Origin: Oscillibacter sp. | GTDB taxonomy: Bacteria; Bacillota; Clostridia; Oscillospirales; Oscillospiraceae | NCBI GenBank assembly: GCA_017447005.1 | Contig: JAFSOM010000389.1 | Coordinates: 1 to 5,326 of the forward strand | Length of the DNA: 5,326 nucleotides | Direction of reading: 5' to 3' | In this document: one piece after another, positions 1 through 5,326 of the stretch | Layout of the letters: each line of letters opens with the position of its first letter | Numbering within the stretch: position 1 is the first letter of the stretch | Translations under genes and position numbers: made by a program | Notes under the pieces: model-generated | Database searches by the model: none | The model's input: only the letters and a program-made list of their open reading frames with translations | Told to the model about the DNA's origin: nothing

Positions 1-28
1 TGACACAGGCGCAATTTTCCTATATAAT
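1..28 (+). promoter_or_regulatory. sigma-70 type promoter of the operon (-35 box cut by the window edge)
   Basis: The window opens with TGACA (1-5), which becomes a perfect TTGACA -35 hexamer if the preceding base, outside the window, is T. A perfect TATAAT -10 box lies at 23-28, giving the ideal 17-base spacer (6-22). The predicted start of transcription is the A run near 34-36, leaving a leader of about 45 bases. The AT-rich stretch 12-48 stands out against the GC-rich genes. No operator-like inverted repeat was noticed in the leader. The next gene begins at 81 and no other promoter was seen before the later genes, so this promoter probably drives all four. Confidence 0.7.
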
Positions 29-80
29 AACATAAACTGACAAATTATCGCATGACGCGGTCTGAAACGGGAGGCGGGAG

Positions 81-1913
81 ATGGAAAAGATTCTCAGGAC
101 AAACTGCCTTTTTACGTGCCCCCAGTTGATAGGCGTGATTTTCATCACCCCGCCCGAGCCTGCCGTATGCAGCGGAGGAATCCCGGTCTTTACGGATAAG
201 GCCCGCCTGTACGGAGTGGGGCTGTGCGAAAAAAAGCCGATTCCGCCGCCGGGAAGCGGCTTTCTTCCCTGTACGCTGATAGCGGCGGGCGACTGGGTCG
301 CGGGCGTGGATTACCGGAAGAGAATCAACGGGCGACACGTCCTCAACGCCTCCGCCCTGCAAATCTGCCTCGGAGACTTCGTTACCAGTAAGCCGCTCCC
401 CGTTCCGATTCCGTTCCCGGGCCATGACGCCCTGCGGCATATTGCCGAATGGATTCAGCAAGAATCGGACGCCAGCGAAAGCGACGCCGAAAACGAGAGT
501 GAGAGCGAGAAGGAGCGCAGACGGGAAGAACTCCGCCGGAAAATCGAACGGGATATTCTCAGCGACGCGGGAGAATACGTCTTCCGGATAGCGCAGGAGC
601 AACGAAAGCGGCGGACGCTGAACGAAGAGACGACAGCGCGTCCGGCGCGGATTCCGGAAAGGCGCAAGGAACGGATTCCGGAAGGGCAAGAGGAACGGAT
701 TCCGGGGCGCTCCGATTCCTTGGAAGGGGCCGTGAGCGCGTGCGAATACTGCGGGCGGCGGGAGAATTGCGAATACCTGAAAACGCCGTGCGGCATAGAG
801 CCGCAACTGGTAAACGCTTCCGCGAAACTGCGAAAGAACGCGCCGGATAAGGCCCTCGCCTATACGCGGAAAGCTGAAGCCCTCAGCCGGGAATATGGAC
901 TTTCATGGAGCCTGTCCGGAGAGGCGCACCATATTCTGAGCAAGGCCGTTTTCGCCAGTTCCCGAAAGCTGTGCAAGCTGGCGAATTTTTACGGTTACGA
1001 TATTAACGGCGCGGAAAACTGTATCCTTCTGCCCTCTCCCGCCAAGGACGGGGAATTTGGGCAGCGGATGCCGGAGGCCAAGACCGCCAACGCTTACGAA
1101 GTCATGGGCATTACGGGGGCGCAGTGGCATTCCGGCCCGCACGAATACCGCATTTCCAGAGAGAGCCATCAGGATATGGTCGCCGCCGTGCGGAAGTATG
1201 TCGAAAGGAGCGGCGGAAGCCTCTCCGCCGGGTCGGAACTGGAAAATTATTTCCAACTTGCGCGGGCCGAATGCCTGAAGCTGGAACGGATTGTTGACAA
1301 AACGTTTTCCTGTTGCGTCGAAAATCAAGCGGCGAACCGGGAGAGGTTTCATCAGCTCGTCAACCGCTCCATTGGCAGGATAGAAGAGCGCCTGCTTGCT
1401 TTCGCGGAGAACAAAAAGAAGAGCTACCCGTACTATGTGAGTCGGCTTTCCTTTTTGTACGCCTTTGACCTTCCGCGAACCGGGAAAGCGATTTTGATTC
1501 GGAGGCGGGACGGGAAGCGGATATATGAAAAGCGCGTCTTTCGCCTCAGCGAAAAGGGCGGAGGGCGCCCAAGTCTGACCAAATCGGACGAGCGCGTGGC
1601 GGAGGAAACGGACACGGGCGAGTTGATTACGTTTTGCGGGAATACGGTTTACTTTTTCATAGAGGACGACGCCATGTCGTACCGCCCGCCGTTCGAGTAC
1701 AAAACGCGCTTATACTACATCGTCCATGCGGCGGACGGCTGGAAACTCTACCATAACGGGAACCCGGTCAGGCTGATGGCCCGGCAGGAAACGGCCTATG
1801 GCCCTGAGAGCCTCGCCATGTATCTGCTCATCGAGAAACAGGAGGATACGGACAGCTATTTGTCGCCCCGTCTGGCTGTCAACCAAAGAAAGAAGGAGCG
1901 CGGCTTGTCGTGA
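81..1913 (+). CDS. PAAR-like N-terminus / AHH-type nuclease effector with an unassigned C-terminal domain
   Basis: Probable DNA-cleaving toxin of a contractile injection system, 610 residues. The ATG at 81 has GGGAGG (69-74) six bases upstream. Residues 1-115 look like a PAAR-like (DUF4280/DUF4150-type) spike-tip domain: six Cys (9, 13, 30, 49, 64, 96), a G-x-C (47-49), L-P-C (62-64), W72, and a G-x4-L-N-A-S-A-x4-C stretch (84-96). Residues 105-114 are Pro-rich; 127-180 are acidic, then basic and probably helical; 190-210 hold three R-I-P repeats. C221, C224, C230 and C237 could bind zinc. The nuclease domain is about 280-375: E-A-H-H-I (281-285), G-x4-N-C-I-L-L-P (310-318) and W-H-S-G-P-H-x-Y (349-356), the pattern of AHH proteins in the HNH/Endo VII superfamily. 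Residues 376-610 are unrecognised, with a likely helical part (385-445) and a beta-rich part (450-585). No signal peptide or membrane segment is seen, as expected for spike-loaded cargo. The next two genes, which overlap in a chain, resemble immunity genes. The nuclease call is fairly firm, PAAR-like is moderate, and DNA as target is inferred. Confidence 0.72.
   Translation: MEKILRTNCLFTCPQLIGVIFITPPEPAVCSGGIPVFTDKARLYGVGLCEKKPIPPPGSGFLPCTLIAAGDWVAGVDYRKRINGRHVLNASALQICLGDFVTSKPLPVPIPFPGHDALRHIAEWIQQESDASESDAENESESEKERRREELRRKIERDILSDAGEYVFRIAQEQRKRRTLNEETTARPARIPERRKERIPEGQEERIPGRSDSLEGAVSACEYCGRRENCEYLKTPCGIEPQLVNASAKLRKNAPDKALAYTRKAEALSREYGLSWSLSGEAHHILSKAVFASSRKLCKLANFYGYDINGAENCILLPSPAKDGEFGQRMPEAKTANAYEVMGITGAQWHSGPHEYRISRESHQDMVAAVRKYVERSGGSLSAGSELENYFQLARAECLKLERIVDKTFSCCVENQAANRERFHQLVNRSIGRIEERLLAFAENKKKSYPYYVSRLSFLYAFDLPRTGKAILIRRRDGKRIYEKRVFRLSEKGGGRPSLTKSDERVAEETDTGELITFCGNTVYFFIEDDAMSYRPPFEYKTRLYYIVHAADGWKLYHNGNPVRLMARQETAYGPESLAMYLLIEKQEDTDSYLSPRLAVNQRKKERGLS
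648..707 (+). repeat. 24-base in-frame tandem repeat in the effector linker
   Basis: CGGATTCCGG recurs at 648-657, 672-681 and 696-705, exactly 24 bases apart, giving two full units and a partial third. Because 24 is divisible by three, the frame is kept and the product carries an eight-residue repeat starting R-I-P-E and ending in K-E or E-E (residues 190-210). It lies in the charged linker between the PAAR-like and nuclease parts, where copy number could vary without harming either fold. Confidence 0.8.
1893..1898 (+). promoter_or_regulatory. ribosome binding site deciding the GTG start at 1910
   Basis: AAGGAG lies inside the last codons of the effector gene, 11 bases before the GTG at 1910. 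An in-frame ATG at 1925 has no comparable purine-rich site upstream, so the GTG start is preferred. That start creates a GTGA stop/start overlap typical of translational coupling. Confidence 0.65.
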
Positions 1914-2464
1914 GCTACTATTCCATGGGCTATGCCTCTATCATTGAGGATTACATCACGCTGGACAGCGCGGAGCTTGAACGGATTTCGGCGGCGTGCG
2001 CGGATTCCGCGTTCCAACTGCTGGACCGGGAGGAGGCGCGCTTCACGGTGTCTCAGGAAGACGGCGGCTTTACGTTCCCGGACTTCTACTATCAGATGAG
2101 CGTCCCGTTGTTCAGCGTCCGGATTTACGAGCCGCTGAGGGATATGCTGGAAGGCTGTTTCGTGAAAAAGGCGCTCCTGCGCGACGGCTCGTCCGAGGTT
2201 CCCTATATGCTTGTCCTTCCGCCGCGCATTGACGCGCTGGACATCCGGAAATCGGAGATTATCGAGAACTACGGCACGCGGGAGGCCCCGCTCTATGAGC
2301 TGGGGAAAACCGCGCTCCGGAAAGACTGCGCCGGACGGTACCATCTTTTCAAGATAAAGGACGCGCTGGACGACAGGATTTTCGTCACGGAGGCGTTCAA
2401 GCGTCGGGCGGAGGCGCTCAAAGCGGAAGGCGCCGCGTTTTGGGAAGCGGAGACGGGAGAATGA
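1910..2464 (+). CDS. Imm11 (DUF1629)-like probable immunity protein, copy 1
   Basis: A 184-residue soluble protein with no signal peptide or membrane segment, expected to act in the cytoplasm by binding and neutralising the nuclease effector. The layout suits the Imm11/DUF1629 immunity family: variable N-terminal half, D-F-Y and V-P-L-F (58-68), a hydrophobic strand ending in L-P-P-R-I-D-A-L-D (103-111) followed by S115 and an E-rich segment, G-R-Y-H-L-F-K (142-148), D-R-I-F-V-T-E (155-161), and a final helix followed by A-F near 176-177. The GTG start at 1910 overlaps the effector's TGA stop (GTGA). The Shine-Dalgarno site sits inside the effector gene, so immunity translation is probably coupled to toxin translation. 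The product is clearly related to the next gene's (shared P-L-F-x-x-R, L-P-R-x-I-D-x-L-D-like and R-Y-x-x-F-K motifs). The family call is from memory of motif order, not a profile search. If it is wrong, an effector chaperone/adaptor is the main alternative. Confidence 0.65.
   Translation: MSYYSMGYASIIEDYITLDSAELERISAACADSAFQLLDREEARFTVSQEDGGFTFPDFYYQMSVPLFSVRIYEPLRDMLEGCFVKKALLRDGSSEVPYMLVLPPRIDALDIRKSEIIENYGTREAPLYELGKTALRKDCAGRYHLFKIKDALDDRIFVTEAFKRRAEALKAEGAAFWEAETGE
2448..2452 (+). promoter_or_regulatory. ribosome binding site deciding the ATG start at 2461
   Basis: CGGAG lies eight bases before the ATG at 2461. The frame is also open from a TTG at 2440, but the site would then be downstream of the start. 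The ATG gives a clean ATGA overlap with the preceding gene and a product beginning M-S-F-Y, like the M-S-Y-Y of its paralogue. Confidence 0.55.
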
Positions 2465-2955
2465 GCTTTTACTGTCTGAGGGAAAACAGGCGGATTCGCT
2501 GTTTGGAAGTCGAGCGCCGTTTTGACGCGGCGCGGGAGGACTACCGCCTGTCCAGATTCCAGCGCATTGACATACGCCCTGTTTCCGTATACGCGGAAGC
2601 GCCGGAAGACGCGTTGTCGGAACTGGATTTCTGGATGATTCACGGCGTTGCGCCCCTGTTTCAACGCCGTCTGGCGGAGAAGGTCATAGAGCGTACCGAC
2701 CCTGACAACCTGCTTGTAAAGCGCGTCACTCTGGAAGCCCCCGCTTTCAAGACCGAGTTTTATGTTCTACTTCCCAGAGCGATTGATGTCTTGGACGGCG
2801 GCGGCAAAATCCGCGCCGGAAAATGCGGACGCTATCCCATTTTCAAAGCGCAGGGCAACGAGGACGATATTATCGTAAACGGGGAAATGGCGCGGATACT
2901 TCGCGGGGCCGCTTTTCCGGGCGGGAATCTGCGTCTGGAACGCGTCGATTCCTGA
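2461..2955 (+). CDS. Imm11 (DUF1629)-like probable immunity protein, diverged copy 2
   Basis: A 164-residue soluble protein, a diverged paralogue of the preceding product. Shared landmarks in the same order are the M-S-(Y/F)-Y start, D-F-W (56-58), A-P-L-F-x-R-R (64-70), L-V-K-R-V (85-89), Y-V-L-L-P-R-A-I-D-V-L-D (101-112), G-R-Y-P-I-F-K (123-129) and D-D-I-I-V (135-139), then a short helix and A-F (151-152). It is about 20 residues shorter, mainly because the segment after the L-P-R-x-I-D motif (about 15 residues in copy 1) is missing. The ATG is fixed by the ATGA overlap and a CGGAG site. Tandem immunity-like genes behind one toxin usually arise by duplication. This copy may protect against the same nuclease, against the effector's second (C-terminal) domain, or against a rival's variant; the sequence does not decide. 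Protein identity to copy 1 is low by eye, so the duplication is old. Confidence 0.6.
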   Translation: MSFYCLRENRRIRCLEVERRFDAAREDYRLSRFQRIDIRPVSVYAEAPEDALSELDFWMIHGVAPLFQRRLAEKVIERTDPDNLLVKRVTLEAPAFKTEFYVLLPRAIDVLDGGGKIRAGKCGRYPIFKAQGNEDDIIVNGEMARILRGAAFPGGNLRLERVDS

Positions 2956-2966
2956 AATCCTGAAAT
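2951..2966 (+). repeat. perfect 8-base tandem duplication across the copy 2 stop codon
   Basis: CCTGAAAT occurs twice head to tail (2951-2958 and 2959-2966). The first copy contains the TGA stop at 2953-2955. The second fills the 25-base gap before the next gene and runs up to its Shine-Dalgarno site (AAAGGAGAGG, 2967-2976). It is probably a small slippage duplication that set the intergenic spacing. Confidence 0.7.
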
Positions 2967-2980
2967 AAAGGAGAGGCTTT

Positions 2981-5230
2981 ATGGATATTGACATCAATTA
3001 CAATGAGGCTATCAGGCAGACCGGCAGAACGATGATTATCGACCGCTTCAACGACGAGCGCTTTGGGCTGGACAGCCAGTTGAAAGCGTGGGGCGGGAGC
3101 GAAAATGACAGGATTATCAAGCGGATTAACGAACGGGACAGCGCGGATACGCTCTTGGTGCACACGTTTGAGGAGTTTTTGAAACACTTTGAGCCAACCG
3201 TCTACTGCTACCAGCGCGTGACCGGCGAGGGACGCTTCGCGGTGTTCTACGACCAGCGCGCCCAAATCAACGGCGAGTTCGGCAGGCCGGTCAAGTTGAC
3301 CGACGAGCCGTTCTACAAGGCGGTTCGGGAGGTTCTCAACCGGAAAGCCGATTCGGGTCAGGCGTCGCTGGATTTCGATTACCAGTCCGTCCTTGACGAG
3401 TTCATGTCCCCGAAAATGGAGCGGGAGCGCGCCCGGAAAAGCCGGAAAGACGTGGAGTTTCTCGACGCTAAAGCGCGTGAGGCGCAGAAGATGGGCCGCA
3501 ATGAGAGCGCCTTGGAGTACAGGCGGAAGCGGGACCGGGAAATCCGGAAAGTGATTGACAAATACAGCCGCAACCCGCTGGCCATGATGCCGCTGCTTTT
3601 GGAGGACATCAATACCGCCATAGAGGAGCGCGCCAAAGGACTGCCCGAAAGCGGGACGGGCGAAACGGAGTTCGGCGGATATATTGATTTGACGTGGGAC
3701 GAAAACGGCAAGCTCGTTCCGAAAGAGCGGGACAGCCGGACGCCCCTTTTGGAAGCCGGAAAAGGAGAAGCCCTGACGACTGTAAAGAGCGGGGCCTTGG
3801 CGACCGCGGAGCGCGGACGCGACAAGCCCTCTCTCCTGCCCGCCCTGTGGGGAAAGGTTCTCTCCCAACCCCAAATGAGCGGAATCAAGGAAAATTCCTT
3901 CCTTTCGCAGAGTTTCCTCTCGGTGTTTTCCAGCGGCTCCATTCAGGTTTACGAGCAGTCGGACGACGCGCATTTGCAGGCCCTCAAAGACCAGTATCTT
4001 GACTTCTACAAGGAATCCCAGCAGAGTTATATTGACGCCGTCGCCGATATGACCAGAAAGGTTCTTGACGTGGAGATGTTCTTCCGGCACGCCGGAGACC
4101 AGAACGGATACTTCAAAGAGGGCGTTCTGATTACTAATTGCACGGTAAGGGATTTGCTGGAGCGGGAGGAGAGTTTTGACGATTTTCTCGAGCAGTACAG
4201 CAACGGCGACTTGGCCAAGCGGAAGATATGGCTTGCGGTACTGCCGTCCGCGCTGGACAGCGGGAAGAGGTACCAGAAGAGCGTGAGCGGCTACGAGGAA
4301 GTCGACCTTGACGACATTGACTTTGACGCGGACGGCGAGGACAAAAAAACGGATTTGAGCGGGCTGGACATGGCGAGTGTGAAGAAGATGTGCGAAAAGC
4401 TCCTGCAACGCAGAATCCTTCCCTTCTTCAACTTCAACGCGACCAAGGACACCTGCACGGGCGCGCTGAATATCGCGGAGCTGGATTATTACCGCGAGGA
4501 GATGAAAGCCATTCCCAACCGGGCGGTGTTCGCCTATCCCAATTTCCTCGTGGTGGACAGAAACGAGGGACGCGTGTTTATCGGCAAGCAGTCGGACGGC
4601 TCGGACGCGCTTTTGCATATGCCGGATGTCTTTCTTGACGCGGCTTATGTCGCCGCCGGAACCGTGGCGGCGGTTCAGTCCGCCGACAGGCTGAAACAGC
4701 ATGGCTACGGACCCCGCGAAATCACGGACACAAACCCATGCGTCCATTTTGACCTTGAAACCAACGACGCCAAAAGCCGTTTCATGACCTGTATCAACAA
4801 GGAAAGCATTTCCATGAAAAGCCGGGAATTTAACGAACGCATGGGACGGGAGCGCATGGGCTTTTTCTTCGGGATGGACTATACGCATATGAATATGGTC
4901 GTCCAGCAGGCCTGCACCGTCTCCGGCGATGACCCTCGGCAGAAAGCCGGCCTTCCCGTCAAGACAGCGCTCACGGAGAATTACATTGACGCCTATATCC
5001 GCAGTCAGCTTCCCAATACCCCCAAGGAAAGCGACATTCAGGAACAGATTGAGCGTATCAACGTGAGAGAGGCGGTCTCCGCGAAGGAAAGAAAGGGCAC
5101 GCTCAACCCCCTCTTGAACGCCGACAAAGGGGAGAAAATCACGTGGGACAGCGAAAGCCACAAGATTATGGTCAGGCTGGACAAGCAGGCGCTGGCGATT
5201 GATTTTGTGGTTGCGCAGACCAACGACTGA
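2981..5230 (+). CDS. unassigned 749-residue protein; C-terminal part possibly a diverged TssC/VipB-like contractile sheath subunit
   Basis: No secure family. The ATG at 2981 follows AAGGAG (2968-2973) by seven bases and lies 25 bases after the previous stop, so it is probably in the same operon. Regions visible: 1-125, mixed, with an aromatic strand pair (Y-C-Y-Q near 75-78, F-A-V-F-Y near 86-90); 145-220, a long highly charged helical region; 221-300, low-complexity linker; 330-435, mixed helix/strand with K-I-W-L-A-V-L-P (415-422); 438-460, an Asp/Glu-rich loop; 465-749, the most structured part. Within this last region the landmark order resembles the T6SS sheath large subunit: helix then I-L-P-F-F-N-F (479-485), a strand ending A-Y-P-N-F-L-V (518-524, like the sheath's P-R-F-L), an Ala-rich helix with H-G-Y-G (553-577), E-R-M-G-F-F-F-G (624-631, like 'lGFipL'), a helix and strand (635-650), and terminal strands (728-745). 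No signal peptide or membrane span. TssC is usually about 500 residues, so 749 would need a large N-terminal addition. A baseplate, adaptor or unrelated protein remains possible. Confidence 0.35.
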   Translation: MDIDINYNEAIRQTGRTMIIDRFNDERFGLDSQLKAWGGSENDRIIKRINERDSADTLLVHTFEEFLKHFEPTVYCYQRVTGEGRFAVFYDQRAQINGEFGRPVKLTDEPFYKAVREVLNRKADSGQASLDFDYQSVLDEFMSPKMERERARKSRKDVEFLDAKAREAQKMGRNESALEYRRKRDREIRKVIDKYSRNPLAMMPLLLEDINTAIEERAKGLPESGTGETEFGGYIDLTWDENGKLVPKERDSRTPLLEAGKGEALTTVKSGALATAERGRDKPSLLPALWGKVLSQPQMSGIKENSFLSQSFLSVFSSGSIQVYEQSDDAHLQALKDQYLDFYKESQQSYIDAVADMTRKVLDVEMFFRHAGDQNGYFKEGVLITNCTVRDLLEREESFDDFLEQYSNGDLAKRKIWLAVLPSALDSGKRYQKSVSGYEEVDLDDIDFDADGEDKKTDLSGLDMASVKKMCEKLLQRRILPFFNFNATKDTCTGALNIAELDYYREEMKAIPNRAVFAYPNFLVVDRNEGRVFIGKQSDGSDALLHMPDVFLDAAYVAAGTVAAVQSADRLKQHGYGPREITDTNPCVHFDLETNDAKSRFMTCINKESISMKSREFNERMGRERMGFFFGMDYTHMNMVVQQACTVSGDDPRQKAGLPVKTALTENYIDAYIRSQLPNTPKESDIQEQIERINVREAVSAKERKGTLNPLLNADKGEKITWDSESHKIMVRLDKQALAIDFVVAQTND

Positions 5231-5255
5231 GGATTTGCCTGAAAATAAACGCCTC

Positions 5256-5301
5256 AAAAAATTGCGCCGCCCAAGGCCCTCCCCTTTGGAGAGGGCGGCG
5301 C
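5256..5301 (-). terminator. candidate intrinsic terminator read on the minus strand
   Basis: GCGCCGCCC (5264-5272) and GGGCGGCGC (5293-5301) form a perfect 9-base-pair GC-only stem around a 20-base loop that can pair further (CTCC 5279-5282 with GGAG 5288-5291). On the minus strand the stem is followed by AA and then six T (5261-5256), the layout of a Rho-independent terminator. On the + strand no T run follows the stem, so it is a weaker stop for the operon just upstream. This suggests a convergent gene arriving from beyond the right edge. The same bases could instead be part of a dispersed palindromic repeat. Confidence 0.45.
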
Positions 5302-5317
5302 GTAGCGCCGGGAAGGG
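5277..5317. repeat. GC-rich palindromic element, possibly an interspersed intergenic repeat
   Basis: This stretch runs from CCCTCCCC through GGAGAGGG into CGGCGC-GTA-GCGCCG (stem 5296-5301 with 5305-5310, three-base loop) and ends GGGAAGGG. The small stem uses the same bases (5296-5301) as the larger terminator-like stem, so the two folds exclude each other. Compact, GC-rich, symmetric intergenic units of this sort are often multicopy repeats of the REP/MITE type. Copy number cannot be judged from one window. Confidence 0.35.
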
Positions 5318-5326
5318 CTGAAAACA

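Noticed and set aside
52..129. Short + strand ATG frame in the leader overlapping the effector start
   Set aside because: About 25 codons, out of frame with the effector, with no Shine-Dalgarno sequence before it. The ATG at 81 has a strong site. No evidence for a leader peptide.
45..806. 253-codon minus-strand frame opposite the 5' part of the effector gene
   Set aside because: Same codon register as the sense gene, low-complexity Arg/Pro/Phe-rich product, and it would run across the promoter leader. Treated as a shadow.
1294..1299. TTGACA within the effector gene as an internal promoter -35 box
   Set aside because: No acceptable TATAAT-like hexamer lies 16-18 bases downstream in this GC-rich coding stretch, so it is a chance match.
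1925..1927. ATG at 1925 as the start of immunity copy 1
   Set aside because: It lacks a purine-rich site at proper distance, whereas GTG at 1910 has AAGGAG upstream and gives an M-S-Y-Y start matching the M-S-F-Y of copy 2.
2440..2460. TTG at 2440 as the start of immunity copy 2
   Set aside because: It would add seven residues absent from the paralogue and place the CGGAG site after the start codon. The ATG at 2461 with an ATGA overlap explains the arrangement better.
2870..5257. 795-codon open frame on the minus strand opposite the fourth gene
   Set aside because: It is codon-for-codon antisense to the + strand gene and open only because that gene avoids TTA, CTA and TCA. The product is an Arg/Val/Leu/His-rich composition typical of shadow frames, and it runs past both ends of the sense gene into the neighbouring gene and the terminator region.
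1..5326. CRISPR array, tRNA, rRNA or insertion sequence
   Set aside because: No regularly spaced repeats with unique spacers, no cloverleaf or rRNA-like stretches, and no transposase motifs or flanking inverted repeats were seen. The coding genes fill almost the whole window.

Overview
The window is a compact, unidirectional four-gene operon of roughly 55-60% GC (estimated by eye), all on the + strand and preceded by a near-consensus sigma-70 type promoter. I read it as an accessory effector/immunity module of a contractile injection system (type VI secretion or a related extracellular injection machine). The species cannot be fixed from sequence alone. Shine-Dalgarno sites, a TTGACA/TATAAT-type promoter and a PAAR-like injected effector fit a Gram-negative bacterium; anaerobic gut or sediment lineages such as spirochaetes, synergistetes or desulfovibrios are possible, but this is a guess.

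Layout. Bases 1-80: promoter (window edge to 28) and a short leader with a Shine-Dalgarno site. 81-1913: a 610-residue modular protein with a Cys-rich PAAR-like N-terminus, a charged and repetitive linker, a four-Cys knuckle, an AHH-type HNH/Endo VII nuclease domain in the middle, and about 235 unrecognised C-terminal residues. 1910-2464 and 2461-2955: two small, mutually related proteins resembling the Imm11 (DUF1629) immunity family, each overlapping the gene before it by 4 bases (GTGA, then ATGA). 2981-5230: a 749-residue protein with no family I can name securely. Its last ~300 residues follow the order of landmarks expected of a TssC/VipB-like contractile sheath subunit, so a very diverged or enlarged sheath protein is my working hypothesis. 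5231-5326: non-coding, with a GC-rich hairpin that looks like an intrinsic terminator read on the minus strand and like part of an interspersed palindromic repeat.

How the parts fit: the first gene would make a toxin carried on the spike tip, its nuclease domain acting in a target cell. The two following genes would protect the producer and sister cells, and their overlaps would keep immunity translation tied to toxin translation. The fourth gene, 25 bases further on and apparently without its own promoter, would be a structural or accessory part of the same injection machinery. The PAAR/AHH/Imm11 assignments rest on recognisable motifs; the sheath assignment and the system-level reading are inference.
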